Shown piece by piece: positions 55,416 to 64,000 of a stretch of 64,000 nt of DNA (positions are counted from its first letter, which is position 1; each line of letters opens with the position of its first letter). The notes beneath the pieces were generated by a model that saw nothing but the letters and a program-made list of their open reading frames with translations, was not told the origin of the DNA and did no database searches. Source of the stretch: an uncultured bacterium (GTDB taxonomy: Bacteria; Cyanobacteriota; Vampirovibrionia; Gastranaerophilales; Gastranaerophilaceae); the NCBI GenBank assembly GCA_949282215.1, contig CASDPF010000010.1:23905-87904 (forward strand), in the 5' to 3' direction. The translations under genes and the position numbers were made by a program.

Positions 55416-55643
55416 TTAATATATTATATTCTGATTATTTTTTTCTGCTTCTGGAAGAGGTTCTGTTTTTATTTGTTGAGAAGGGTGAATTGTGGCTTTA
55501 TTATAGTTTGCCAAAGCTTCATTGCCATCAGTTTTAGGTGCTTCAGCCGGTTTTGCTTCCGGTTGTTTATCTTCTACTTTTGGTTTTTCTTCAACTTTGT
55601 CACCTTTAAAATATAATGGGTTAATGCCTACAGGTTTAATCAT
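55416..55643 (-). CDS. small FxG-tagged Pro/Lys/Glu-rich protein
   Basis: This 75-residue low-complexity protein starts MIKPVGINPLYFKGD, so the FxG tag (YFKG, 11-14) lies at the N-terminus. The rest is disordered, with repeated KxExKP units. AGGAGG lies 8 bases before the ATG. On the minus strand a TAGCAATTTTTTT element lies about 50-65 bases upstream, similar to that of the other tagged genes. Function unknown. Confidence 0.65.
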   Translation of the reverse strand: MIKPVGINPLYFKGDKVEEKPKVEDKQPEAKPAEAPKTDGNEALANYNKATIHPSQQIKTEPLPEAEKNNQNIIY

Positions 55644-55690
55644 AATTTTTCCTCCTAAAATAATTCGGTATATTTCTATTAAAACAATCG

Positions 55691-55709
55691 GGTGAAAAAA
55701 ATTGCTATA
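55691..55709 (-). promoter_or_regulatory. AT-rich AGCAA upstream element, copy 4
   Basis: TATAGCAATTTTTTTC on the minus strand, about 50-65 bases upstream of the small FxG-tagged gene, resembles the AGCAAAA elements at 1747, 3284, 13700 and 59874. Confidence 0.3.
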
Positions 55710-55762
55710 AATAAGGTTTTTATGTTAAAATAGTGTTAAACTTTTTAAATAGGAGTATTAAT

Positions 55763-56599
55763 ATGCTGAGAGGCCCGTTTTTAGATAGAAATTGGATTGG
55801 ACAAAATGAAGATTATGCATCTTCTGATATTATAATGCTCGGATTGCCTTTTGACGGGACGGTTTCTTACCGCCCAGGTTCAAGGTTTGCTCCTGAGCAG
55901 ATTAGACTTGCAAGTTGGGGGTTGGAAGATTATTCTCCGAGGTTTGATAAGTATTTGCAAGATGTAAATTTTCACGATGCAGGTGATTTGGAGTTTCCTC
56001 TTGGCAATACTTACAAAACCCTTGAGGTTATTGAAAAAAATGTTGAAGATATTTACCGTGACGGAAAAAGAGTTTTCGGAATCGGTGGAGAGCATTTGGT
56101 TACTCTGCCTGAAATTAAGGCTGTTTCAAAGTTTTACAAAGATTTTGCAATTGTCCATTTTGATGCTCATACTGACTTGAGAGAAGAATATTTGGGTGAG
56201 GAAATGTCACATTCAGCAGTTATTCGTCACGCTTCGAAAATCGTAGGCCCGCAAAATGTTAAACAAATCGGTATTCGTTCAGGTTTGAAAGAAGAATTTG
56301 AATTTATGAAAGAGCATAATACTCTTTGTCATAAATATTCTGATTTGGATGGTATAAAGAATAAGAAGATATTTGTGACAGTGGATTTGGATGTGCTTGA
56401 TCCTTCTGTTATGTCTGGTACCGGTACTCCTGAGAGCGGAGGTATGCAGTTTAATGAACTTATGGGATGGTTTGAGTATTTGAAAAATTTTGATATAATA
56501 GGTGCTGATGTTGTTGAACTTGCACCCGATTATGATTCGTCAGGTGTATCTACCGCTGTTGCAACCAAAGTTATCAGAGAACTTTTAATGATTATGTAA
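55763..56599 (+). CDS. speB: agmatinase
   Basis: SpeB hydrolyses agmatine to putrescine and urea. The ureohydrolase two-manganese site is complete: GGEHLVTLP, HFDAHTDLR, and DLDVLDPSVMSGTGTPE. Length 278 fits, and the start at ATG 55763 follows GGAG by 7 bases. Related arginases are longer and have different entrance loops, so agmatinase is preferred. ligA follows after 23 bases. The pentein-type protein at 3321 may act in the same arginine/agmatine pathway. Confidence 0.92.
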   Translation: MLRGPFLDRNWIGQNEDYASSDIIMLGLPFDGTVSYRPGSRFAPEQIRLASWGLEDYSPRFDKYLQDVNFHDAGDLEFPLGNTYKTLEVIEKNVEDIYRDGKRVFGIGGEHLVTLPEIKAVSKFYKDFAIVHFDAHTDLREEYLGEEMSHSAVIRHASKIVGPQNVKQIGIRSGLKEEFEFMKEHNTLCHKYSDLDGIKNKKIFVTVDLDVLDPSVMSGTGTPESGGMQFNELMGWFEYLKNFDIIGADVVELAPDYDSSGVSTAVATKVIRELLMIM

Positions 56600-56622
56600 A
56601 ATTTTAGTTTCGGGAGAGGTAA

Positions 56623-58611
<1,989 letters not shown>

Positions 58612-58614
58612 AAT

Positions 58615-59031
58615 ATGAAAAAAAATGCAAAGATTATTGAAATAAAAGGTATACGTGGAATTTTTATGGTTCTTTTTATTGCAGCATGTTTAGGTGCGGG
58701 ATTTGTGGTATTTCCGGCTAAAGTTGCTGTATTTGCCTGGAATTATATAGCATTAAATTACATAGCTCTACCTACAATTTCATTATGGCAGGGACTTCTT
58801 TTGTGGTCAGCTATAGCTATGTCAGTATATATTGTTAATTCTAAAAGCAGAGCTTTGTCTTACCGTTCTACGGCTCAGTTGAGTGAAGCTGAAATGAGAA
58901 TGCTTATGGATAGAATTAGAATTCAAGCTGAAGCAAGAAGATTAAATAATATGATTATGAAAGAGAACTTTGAGAAAAAAGAAGAGTCTAAAGATATAGA
59001 TAACAAAGATATTTCTGAAAAACATTCTTAA
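58615..59031 (+). CDS. two-helix membrane protein
   Basis: Two hydrophobic segments (about 14-40 and 55-78) lead into a charged, helical cytoplasmic tail with a possible coiled coil (EMRMLMDRIRIQAEARRLNN) and an acidic end. It is 138 residues with no family recognised. It begins 3 bases after ligA, so it is translationally linked to it; any functional link is unknown. Confidence 0.7.
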   Translation: MKKNAKIIEIKGIRGIFMVLFIAACLGAGFVVFPAKVAVFAWNYIALNYIALPTISLWQGLLLWSAIAMSVYIVNSKSRALSYRSTAQLSEAEMRMLMDRIRIQAEARRLNNMIMKENFEKKEESKDIDNKDISEKHS

Positions 59032-59070
59032 TGTTTTACCTGTGTTAGTTAGTTTAGAAAAGGAGAAGTT

Positions 59071-59826
59071 ATGAAAAAAGTAATTGTAGCGGTTGCTGTA
59101 TTAGGTGTAATCGCAGGTATTGCAGCTACTAATGTTAATGCTGCAACGGTTGTAACTACTGAAGAAAAAGGGTATATCACAGTCAGTACTTCTGCTAATA
59201 CCGAATTAAATCCTGATGTCGTTGAAATCAGTATTGCTGTAAGAACAGAAGATAACAAATCTTTGCAGAAGGCGACTGCTGAAAATAAGGAGATTTCTGA
59301 TAAGGTCTATAATGCTTTAAAAGAAATGATTAATACAACAGCAGGAGATTATGTAAAGACTGCCGATTTCTCAGCTTCACCGATTTATACATATTCCGGA
59401 AACAAAAGAAATCTTGACAAATATCAAGTTTCGAATAACGTAATTGTACATACAAAAAATATTTCTAAAGCTGGCGATATTATAGATAAAGCAATCGCAC
59501 TTGGAGCAACTAATATTAATAATTTAACATTTTCAGTATCAAATTACGATCATGAATGTAATGAATTGTTAGGCGTTGCAACGAGAAAGGCTAAGACCAG
59601 AGCTGATGTAATTGCTAAAAATGCTTCATCAGCAGTAACAGGTGTCAAATCAATGAATATTAGCTGCAGTATGAATCAAAATAATACCGTACAATATCGT
59701 TTAATGGCTAAAAATTTGTCATTTGAAGCATCAGCAGATTCTGCAGCTCCGGAAGCTGCTACTCCAATCCAAAGCGGTGTGATTAAACTATATGCAAATG
59801 TGAATGCAAGCTTTTTCGTAAAATAG
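59071..59826 (+). CDS. SIMPL-domain (DUF541) periplasmic protein
   Basis: The signal peptide (MKKVIVAVAVLGVIAGIAAT, cleavage near VNAA) is followed by a SIMPL domain: GYITVSTSANTELNPDVVEISI, a central YQVSNNVIVHTKNI and TRKAKTRADVIAKN. SIMPL proteins are periplasmic or outer-membrane proteins of unclear role, some tied to oxidative or envelope stress. AAAGGAGAA precedes the ATG. It ends in a strong terminator. Confidence 0.88.
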   Translation: MKKVIVAVAVLGVIAGIAATNVNAATVVTTEEKGYITVSTSANTELNPDVVEISIAVRTEDNKSLQKATAENKEISDKVYNALKEMINTTAGDYVKTADFSASPIYTYSGNKRNLDKYQVSNNVIVHTKNISKAGDIIDKAIALGATNINNLTFSVSNYDHECNELLGVATRKAKTRADVIAKNASSAVTGVKSMNISCSMNQNNTVQYRLMAKNLSFEASADSAAPEAATPIQSGVIKLYANVNASFFVK

Positions 59827-59839
59827 ATAATTTAAAAAT

Positions 59840-59873
59840 AAAAAAGACCGTTTTTTCTAAAACGGTCTTTTTT
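59840..59873 (+). terminator. rho-independent terminator
   Basis: AAAAAAGACCGTTTT, a short loop and AAAACGGTCTTTTTT form a perfect hairpin just after the SIMPL gene. Confidence 0.9.
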
Positions 59874-59903
59874 AATAGCAAAAAAAATTTTTTACTTGTT
59901 TTA
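59874..59903 (+). promoter_or_regulatory. AT-rich AGCAAAA upstream element, copy 5
   Basis: AATAGCAAAAAAAATTTTTTAC lies 10-40 bases before the FxG-tagged gene at 59912 and directly follows the terminator, so the gene needs its own promoter here. It is closest to copy 2. Confidence 0.4.
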
Positions 59904-59911
59904 GGATATCT

Positions 59912-60370
59912 ATGAATAAGATAACTTTTACCGGAATAAATAATTTAAGCGTAGTTCACTCCAAGTCAGTTCCTAGTGAAAAACATCCGTATAATATAAA
60001 TATTTATTCATTTCACGGATATTTGACCGATGATAATTTGGGTAGCGACAAATCAAGGTTTAAAAAGGCTTTGGAGAAAGTCGGCAGTCCTGAAGATTAT
60101 TATTATACCAAAATGGTTGAACCTGATAACTTTTTTATTCAGGTAATTGAAACAGATTTACCTAATTTTAAACTTCCAAAATTAGTCAATTTTGCATTAA
60201 ATTATACTGCAATAAAGCCTAATTCAGACAAAATTTTGCCGTTATTTTCATTTATGGGTCAGACATTGACTAGAATTCAAGAAACTTTTGCTGAGCCTAA
60301 TATTAAACAAGTAGCTGGTGCAGCTAATGATTTATTGATGAAAGAAATGATGAAATATTTTAAAATTTAA
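59912..60370 (+). CDS. hypothetical protein with N-terminal FxG tag
   Basis: This 152-residue protein starts MNKITFTGINNLSV, the FxG tag at residues 4-8 (TFTG). It has a small alpha/beta core with no recognised family; a PDNFFIQVIETD segment and a helical end (QTLTRIQETFAEPNIKQ) are visible. The ribosome site is weak (AGGATA). It overlaps the end of the convergent phosphodiester glycosidase gene by 4 bases. Confidence 0.7.
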   Translation: MNKITFTGINNLSVVHSKSVPSEKHPYNINIYSFHGYLTDDNLGSDKSRFKKALEKVGSPEDYYYTKMVEPDNFFIQVIETDLPNFKLPKLVNFALNYTAIKPNSDKILPLFSFMGQTLTRIQETFAEPNIKQVAGAANDLLMKEMMKYFKI

Positions 60371-61167
60371 TATACCATGATAAATGATTTTAATTGTCTA
60401 CCGGCACCGTCACCTTTTGTAGAGATTACATTGTATTGATTTTTGTAATTCATAGAGGTTGAACTTCCGCCATCCATTGCCATAGCTCTTTCAAATCCTA
60501 AATCTTTGCATAATTTTTGGACTTCATACATATCCATAGGATGTTCGTCAGTTATTATTAAAATATGTAATTCGCCATTTTTCAAACCTAGAATAGTTCT
60601 GGCTACTTTATGTAATACAGAGCAGGATTCTCTTATAATTTCTTCTCCGTTTTTTACAAGAAAAAGTTCTTCTTCCAACCGCAACTCGGGTAAAATTAAC
60701 GGTCCGCCTTGTACTGCGTATTTTATATCACAAGCAAAATCAACGGGTGTATTATGTGGAACCATTTCATATTTATAAACTTTTCTATCACATTCTACAA
60801 TTCGAAACTCTGTTCTGTTTAGGATTTTATTCAGATTTTTTCTTAAAAATGAATTAGCTAAAAGGTTTTCGTTAAGCATTGGATCTTCGTAGATGTGTCC
60901 ATCCATAGTGACATAAGAAATGGTTTTTTCGTTTTGCGGATCAAAGTATCCTGCATTAACTGTAAGCTTAGCTCCGGATTCTTTGTGAATTTCAGCATTT
61001 GTACGCAGACCTGAAGTTGCGTATACTTTTATTTTTTTTATTATTTTATCTCCACTGAGTGTAATATGATAAATTCCGTCATTGTATTTAATATCAATGT
61101 CATCTTTTGCAAAAGCACAGGTTTGCAAAAGAATAATACCTAAAAATAATAAAAATAATTTTTTCAT
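60367..61167 (-). CDS. exported phosphodiester glycosidase (NAGPA-like)
   Basis: The start at ATG 61167 gives a signal peptide (MKKLFLLFLGIILLQTCAFA). The catalytic NAGPA/DUF2233 fold is visible: NAGYFDP, YAVQGGPLIL, ARTILGLKNGELHILI and MAMDGGSSTSM. Such proteins cleave N-acetylglucosamine-phosphodiester bonds or act on envelope glycans. Its ATG overlaps the stop of the permease gene (TAATG), making it the third gene of the lpt operon, which points to an envelope role. Confidence 0.82.
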   Translation of the reverse strand: MKKLFLLFLGIILLQTCAFAKDDIDIKYNDGIYHITLSGDKIIKKIKVYATSGLRTNAEIHKESGAKLTVNAGYFDPQNEKTISYVTMDGHIYEDPMLNENLLANSFLRKNLNKILNRTEFRIVECDRKVYKYEMVPHNTPVDFACDIKYAVQGGPLILPELRLEEELFLVKNGEEIIRESCSVLHKVARTILGLKNGELHILIITDEHPMDMYEVQKLCKDLGFERAMAMDGGSSTSMNYKNQYNVISTKGDGAGRQLKSFIMVY

Positions 61168-62279
61168 TACAGATCCTTTGATTTGTAAAACGCTATAATT
61201 GCACATAAAAATGCAAAAGGCGGGAATATTGCTGTAATAAGCGGAGGCAATACCCCTTTTTCTGCCAATAAGTCAAAGAATGGCAGAGTTATATAGTATA
61301 AAAAGATACATCCTATTGCTATAGTAAAACCTACTAATCTTTGTTCTCTAGGTTTGCTAAAGCCTAGTAAAGTTCCCATAATTGCAAGTAGAACGCATAC
61401 AAAAGGATGGAAAAATCTTTGAAGATATTTATTCAACATATATCGATATTCTTCATCAAGTCCTTCTTTTTTAAGGAGTTGAATATAATTTTTCAAGTTA
61501 TAATTAGTAATTTCACGTTCTTTTTTTGTTGAATATGTCATTAAAATGAAAGCATTTTTAGCATCTTCACCGTTTAGGATATCCATTGTTTTTAGGGTAT
61601 TTATTTGTGTAAAAATACCGTCATTATTAATTTTATATTGTGTAATGTCGTTTAATCTCCATTTATCACCAAGATATTTTCCTGTTTTTGCAGAATAAAT
61701 ATTTGAAAGCTGGTGAACATCTGCATAATATTTATTTGAAAAATCAAGTACAATAACATTATTCATTGTATCTTTTCTAAATCTGGATATTATTACAGCG
61801 AGTTTTGGACTGCTGTCTTCATTTTTTTGAGTGTAAATATATTGAGTTGACGGATATCTGTCTTTAATCATATTAATTTTGTTCGCAGATATCGGGATAA
61901 GTTTGTCATAAGTGACAAAACAGCATCCTGTTACAATAAAACTTAATACGAGTACAGGAGCAAGAATTCTTTGAAAAGACATACCTACAGCTCTGAATAT
62001 TGTAAGTTCTGAATCTTTGCTTAACTTGTCAAAAGTGAAAAGTGTTCCAAGCAAAAGACCTACAGGGAAAGCTTTTCCTAAAATTTTCGGTAATTCATAA
62101 AATAATACAAGACAAGCTGTCCTGACCGTATATTCTCCTGCTAGAGTTTTTTTAATAGTATTGAGAAGCATTTCCGGAGCAATCCAGACAACCGTGAACA
62201 AAAGAATTGCAACGAAAGTCGTGATTAAAACCTGATTAAAAATATATCGGTCGTAAATTGTTATTTTAGGAAACTTCAT
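61167..62279 (-). CDS. LptF/LptG-family LPS export permease
   Basis: This inner-membrane subunit of the LPS transporter has six membrane helices in two groups of three (about 15-110 and 280-365) around a large periplasmic beta-jellyroll domain (about 125-270). Family markers are GKAFPVGLLLGTLFTFDKLSKDSELTIFRAVG near the front and PFVCVLLAIMGTLLG. Its ATG overlaps the stop of lptB by one base (TAATG). Only one permease gene is here, so F versus G cannot be assigned; a homodimer or a distant second gene is possible. Confidence 0.88.
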   Translation of the reverse strand: MKFPKITIYDRYIFNQVLITTFVAILLFTVVWIAPEMLLNTIKKTLAGEYTVRTACLVLFYELPKILGKAFPVGLLLGTLFTFDKLSKDSELTIFRAVGMSFQRILAPVLVLSFIVTGCCFVTYDKLIPISANKINMIKDRYPSTQYIYTQKNEDSSPKLAVIISRFRKDTMNNVIVLDFSNKYYADVHQLSNIYSAKTGKYLGDKWRLNDITQYKINNDGIFTQINTLKTMDILNGEDAKNAFILMTYSTKKEREITNYNLKNYIQLLKKEGLDEEYRYMLNKYLQRFFHPFVCVLLAIMGTLLGFSKPREQRLVGFTIAIGCIFLYYITLPFFDLLAEKGVLPPLITAIFPPFAFLCAIIAFYKSKDL

Positions 62280-63007
62280 TACAGTTCAAAATCCTTTCCT
62301 AAATAGAATTCTTTAGCAACAGGGTCGACTGCAACTTCCTCACTGCGGCCTTGAATTTTAATTTTACCGTCAAAGATTACGTATGCTCTATCTGTAATTG
62401 AAAGTGTAGCTTTCGGGTTGTGGTCGGTAATCAATACTCCTAAGCCTTTTTCTTCAGAAATTTTTCTAATATTATCTTTAATATCCCCGATAGCAATAGG
62501 GTCGATACCTGCAAAAGGTTCATCGAGAAGCATAAAATCGGGACTGGCAGCAAGGGCTCTTGCAATTTCTACTCTGCGTCGTTCACCTCCTGAAAGTGCC
62601 ACTGCAGGGTATGAGCGAAGTCTTAGTACACCGAATTCATCTAATAATTCTTCAAGTTTTCTGCGTTTTTCATTGACCGTTAATTTATGGTTCATTTCTA
62701 GTACGAGTTTAATATTATCTTCAACACTTAATTTTCTGAAAATTGAAGCTTCCTGAGGCAGATATCCGATACCTAACTGAGCTCTTTCGTTCATAGGCAT
62801 TGCTGAAATATCTTTATCATCCAAAAATATATGACCTTTATTAGGTTTTACAAGTCCTACTACCATATAAAAAGTTGTCGTTTTCCCGGCACCGTTCGGG
62901 CCTAAAAGACAGACAACTTCACCTTTATCGACATGAAAAGATACGTCATTTACAACGCTTCTGTCTCCGTATATTTTTATAAGATTCTTAGCCTCAATTC
63001 TTCTCAT
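62279..63007 (-). CDS. lptB: LPS export ABC transporter ATP-binding protein
   Basis: LptB powers lipopolysaccharide extraction from the inner membrane. Walker A GPNGAGKTT, Q loop GYLPQEAS, signature LSGGERRRVEIARAL and Walker B FMLLDEPFAGIDP are all standard for LptB. The ATG at 63007 (MRRIEAKN), following GGGGAATGT, is the start; an extended frame to 63154 is not natural. Length is 242. Its presence implies a Gram-negative type outer membrane. It is divergent from the second poly-G leader. Confidence 0.95.
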   Translation of the reverse strand: MRRIEAKNLIKIYGDRSVVNDVSFHVDKGEVVCLLGPNGAGKTTTFYMVVGLVKPNKGHIFLDDKDISAMPMNERAQLGIGYLPQEASIFRKLSVEDNIKLVLEMNHKLTVNEKRRKLEELLDEFGVLRLRSYPAVALSGGERRRVEIARALAASPDFMLLDEPFAGIDPIAIGDIKDNIRKISEEKGLGVLITDHNPKATLSITDRAYVIFDGKIKIQGRSEEVAVDPVAKEFYLGKDFEL

Positions 63008-63070
63008 ACATTCCCCTTTTTTTAATAATGACATGTTACTTGAAAAAATATTCCTTTGCAAGCTGTTGAA

Positions 63071-63327
63071 AGTCTTGAAAAATTTTAAAAATAGTTTAAT
63101 ATAGTAATATAAAAACAAATAAGCTAAATTAGGAGGCGAATATGCAAAAATCAAGTATAGATAGAATTTCGGGGGGGGGGGCTACCAACTAGCAGTTAAG
63201 ACAAGCATTTCCGACTTAGACCTCCGATTTGACGCAAAAGAGCAGAGAAGCAAGCCGTGCCAAGTGACACGGTGATTTTTGGTGCAAAAAATGTTAAAAT
63301 AAGAAATAGTATATAAACGGAGGATTT
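63071..63327 (+). promoter_or_regulatory. poly-G leader region, copy 2, upstream of pseudopilin
   Basis: This has the same layout as copy 1: TTGAAA/AATATA with 17 spacing, AGGAGG, the 16-codon ORF with an 11-G run (63171-63181), CCTCCG (63221-63226), a CCGTG/CACGG hairpin (63255-63272) whose loop differs, and CGGAGG before the pilin ATG (63318-63323). Conservation is highest from the Shine-Dalgarno to just past CCTCCG and falls off towards the pilin start. Confidence 0.75.
63142..63192 (+). CDS. 16-aa leader peptide, copy 2
   Basis: It encodes the same peptide as copy 1, MQKSSIDRISGGGATN, followed by TAG instead of TAA. AGGAGG lies five bases before the ATG. The 11-G run is the same length as in copy 1. 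Confidence 0.6.
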   Translation: MQKSSIDRISGGGATN

Positions 63328-64000
63328 ATGAAAAAGAAAAATGCTTTTACCTTAGCAGAAGTGCTAATCACATTAGGAATAATCGGAGTCGTAGCTGCGA
63401 TGACATTACCGACATTAGTCCAAAAACATCAAAAGAAAGTGATAGCAACAAGATTAAAACAAACATATAGTCAATTATATCAGGCTTTAAATATGGCTCA
63501 GGCCGATTATGGTGATATGAAAAATTGGGATGTAAATGATAATTATGGAACATCAAAAGTATACAAATGGCAGAAGTTTTTGCAGAAAAATATTTTACTC
63601 CATATTTGAAACATACAGGTAATCCAAGACGAGATAAGCTTAAAAATCTTGGATATACTGATTATAATGGAAAAAACGGAGTTGTATATGTTTCAGCAAA
63701 TAATAATGGCTATTGTTTAGAATTACCTAATGGTGTTTCTTTATTTTTTAGTTATAATGGTACAACAACGAATTATTCATTACCTATTATATTTGTAGAT
63801 ATTAATGGAAAGGCAAAACCAAATATAGTTGGACGAGATTTATTTATGTTTACATTGGATTCAGTAAGCAATATGAAGATTTTGCCTTCAGGACATCAGT
63901 ATGATCGCACAGAGCTTCTTCAAAAATGCTCCAGCAGTGCAAGTGCAGTTTCAAATTTAGATTGTACTGCACTTATAATGAAAGATGGCTGGGAGATAAA
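63328..64000 (+). pseudogene. type II pseudopilin-like protein, frameshifted and cut by right edge
   Basis: It starts MKKKNA-FTLAEVLITLGIIGVVAA like the pilin at 49500. The frame reaches a stop at 63609, but another frame, from about 63553, reads on to the window end as a normal pilin body (MAEVFAEKYFTPYLKHTG...YCLELPNGVSLFFSYNG). Adding one A to the AAAA run at about 63555-63558 would join them (SKSIQMAEVF). So there is a 1-base deletion, an assembly error or a switchable tract. CGGAGG precedes the ATG. Confidence 0.7.

Noticed and set aside
63008..63154. Extended N-terminus of lptB
   Set aside because: The 49 extra codons run into the divergent leader promoter region and encode an unnatural aromatic-rich sequence; the ATG at 63007 has a ribosome site and matches LptB starts.

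Overview
The window looks like a chromosomal segment of a low-GC, fermentative, Gram-negative-type bacterium related to the non-photosynthetic cyanobacterial lineage Vampirovibrionia/Melainabacteria, most likely the gut order Gastranaerophilales. This rests on remembered family features, not a database search: pseudopilin-like proteins starting (K)(G/A)-FTLAEVLITLG, many proteins carrying a short N-terminal [I/T]xFxG tag, LPS export genes (lptB and an LptF/G permease), GH57/GH77 glucan enzymes and very AT-rich intergenic DNA.

Layout. 1-15.7 kb is core: holB (cut by the left edge), holA, a ROK glucokinase, a pentein-fold deiminase-like protein, a GH57 glucanase, two TM2 proteins (one with an apparent frameshift), a DUF2752 protein, dut, alaS, malQ (GH77) and two GT2 glycosyltransferases. 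15.8-29.5 kb is a 13.7-kb integrated mobile element at the 3' end of a tRNA-Arg(TCT) gene. It carries a large serine recombinase, unknown early genes, a primase-polymerase/helicase, a nested inverted-repeat region that may be its origin, an ArdC antirestriction protein, XRE and LuxR-type regulators, secreted TPR proteins, a toxin-antitoxin-like pair and a HinP1I-type restriction-modification system. No relaxase, conjugation or capsid genes are visible. The 10-bp att core is repeated at both ends, and the right end abuts the 3' remnant of a second, related recombinase.

29.6-48.8 kb is core again: ogt, an alcohol dehydrogenase, a DMT transporter, a response regulator/histidine kinase pair, a diguanylate cyclase, an HD protein, hom-thrC, a pseudopilin, TPR proteins, a metallophosphoesterase, an MBL hydrolase, and recA with a zinc-ribbon partner. 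48.8-64 kb holds RNase P RNA, a second pseudopilin behind an unusual leader, a SurA/PrsA-like foldase, mfd, speB, ligA, a SIMPL protein, and an lptB-lptG-phosphodiester glycosidase operon. The window ends in a third, frameshifted pseudopilin behind a near-identical copy of the same leader.

The most novel-looking signals are: (1) two copies, 14 kb apart, of a leader with its own promoter, a 16-codon ORF containing an uninterrupted run of 11 G, and a CCTCCG block complementary to the pseudopilin Shine-Dalgarno; (2) an N-terminal FxG tag on otherwise unrelated proteins, whose genes share an AT-rich AGCAAAA element upstream; (3) an att geometry in which integration changes the C-terminus of the recombinase; (4) a cysteine-rich C-terminal domain shared between a pseudopilin and a membrane-anchored protein.
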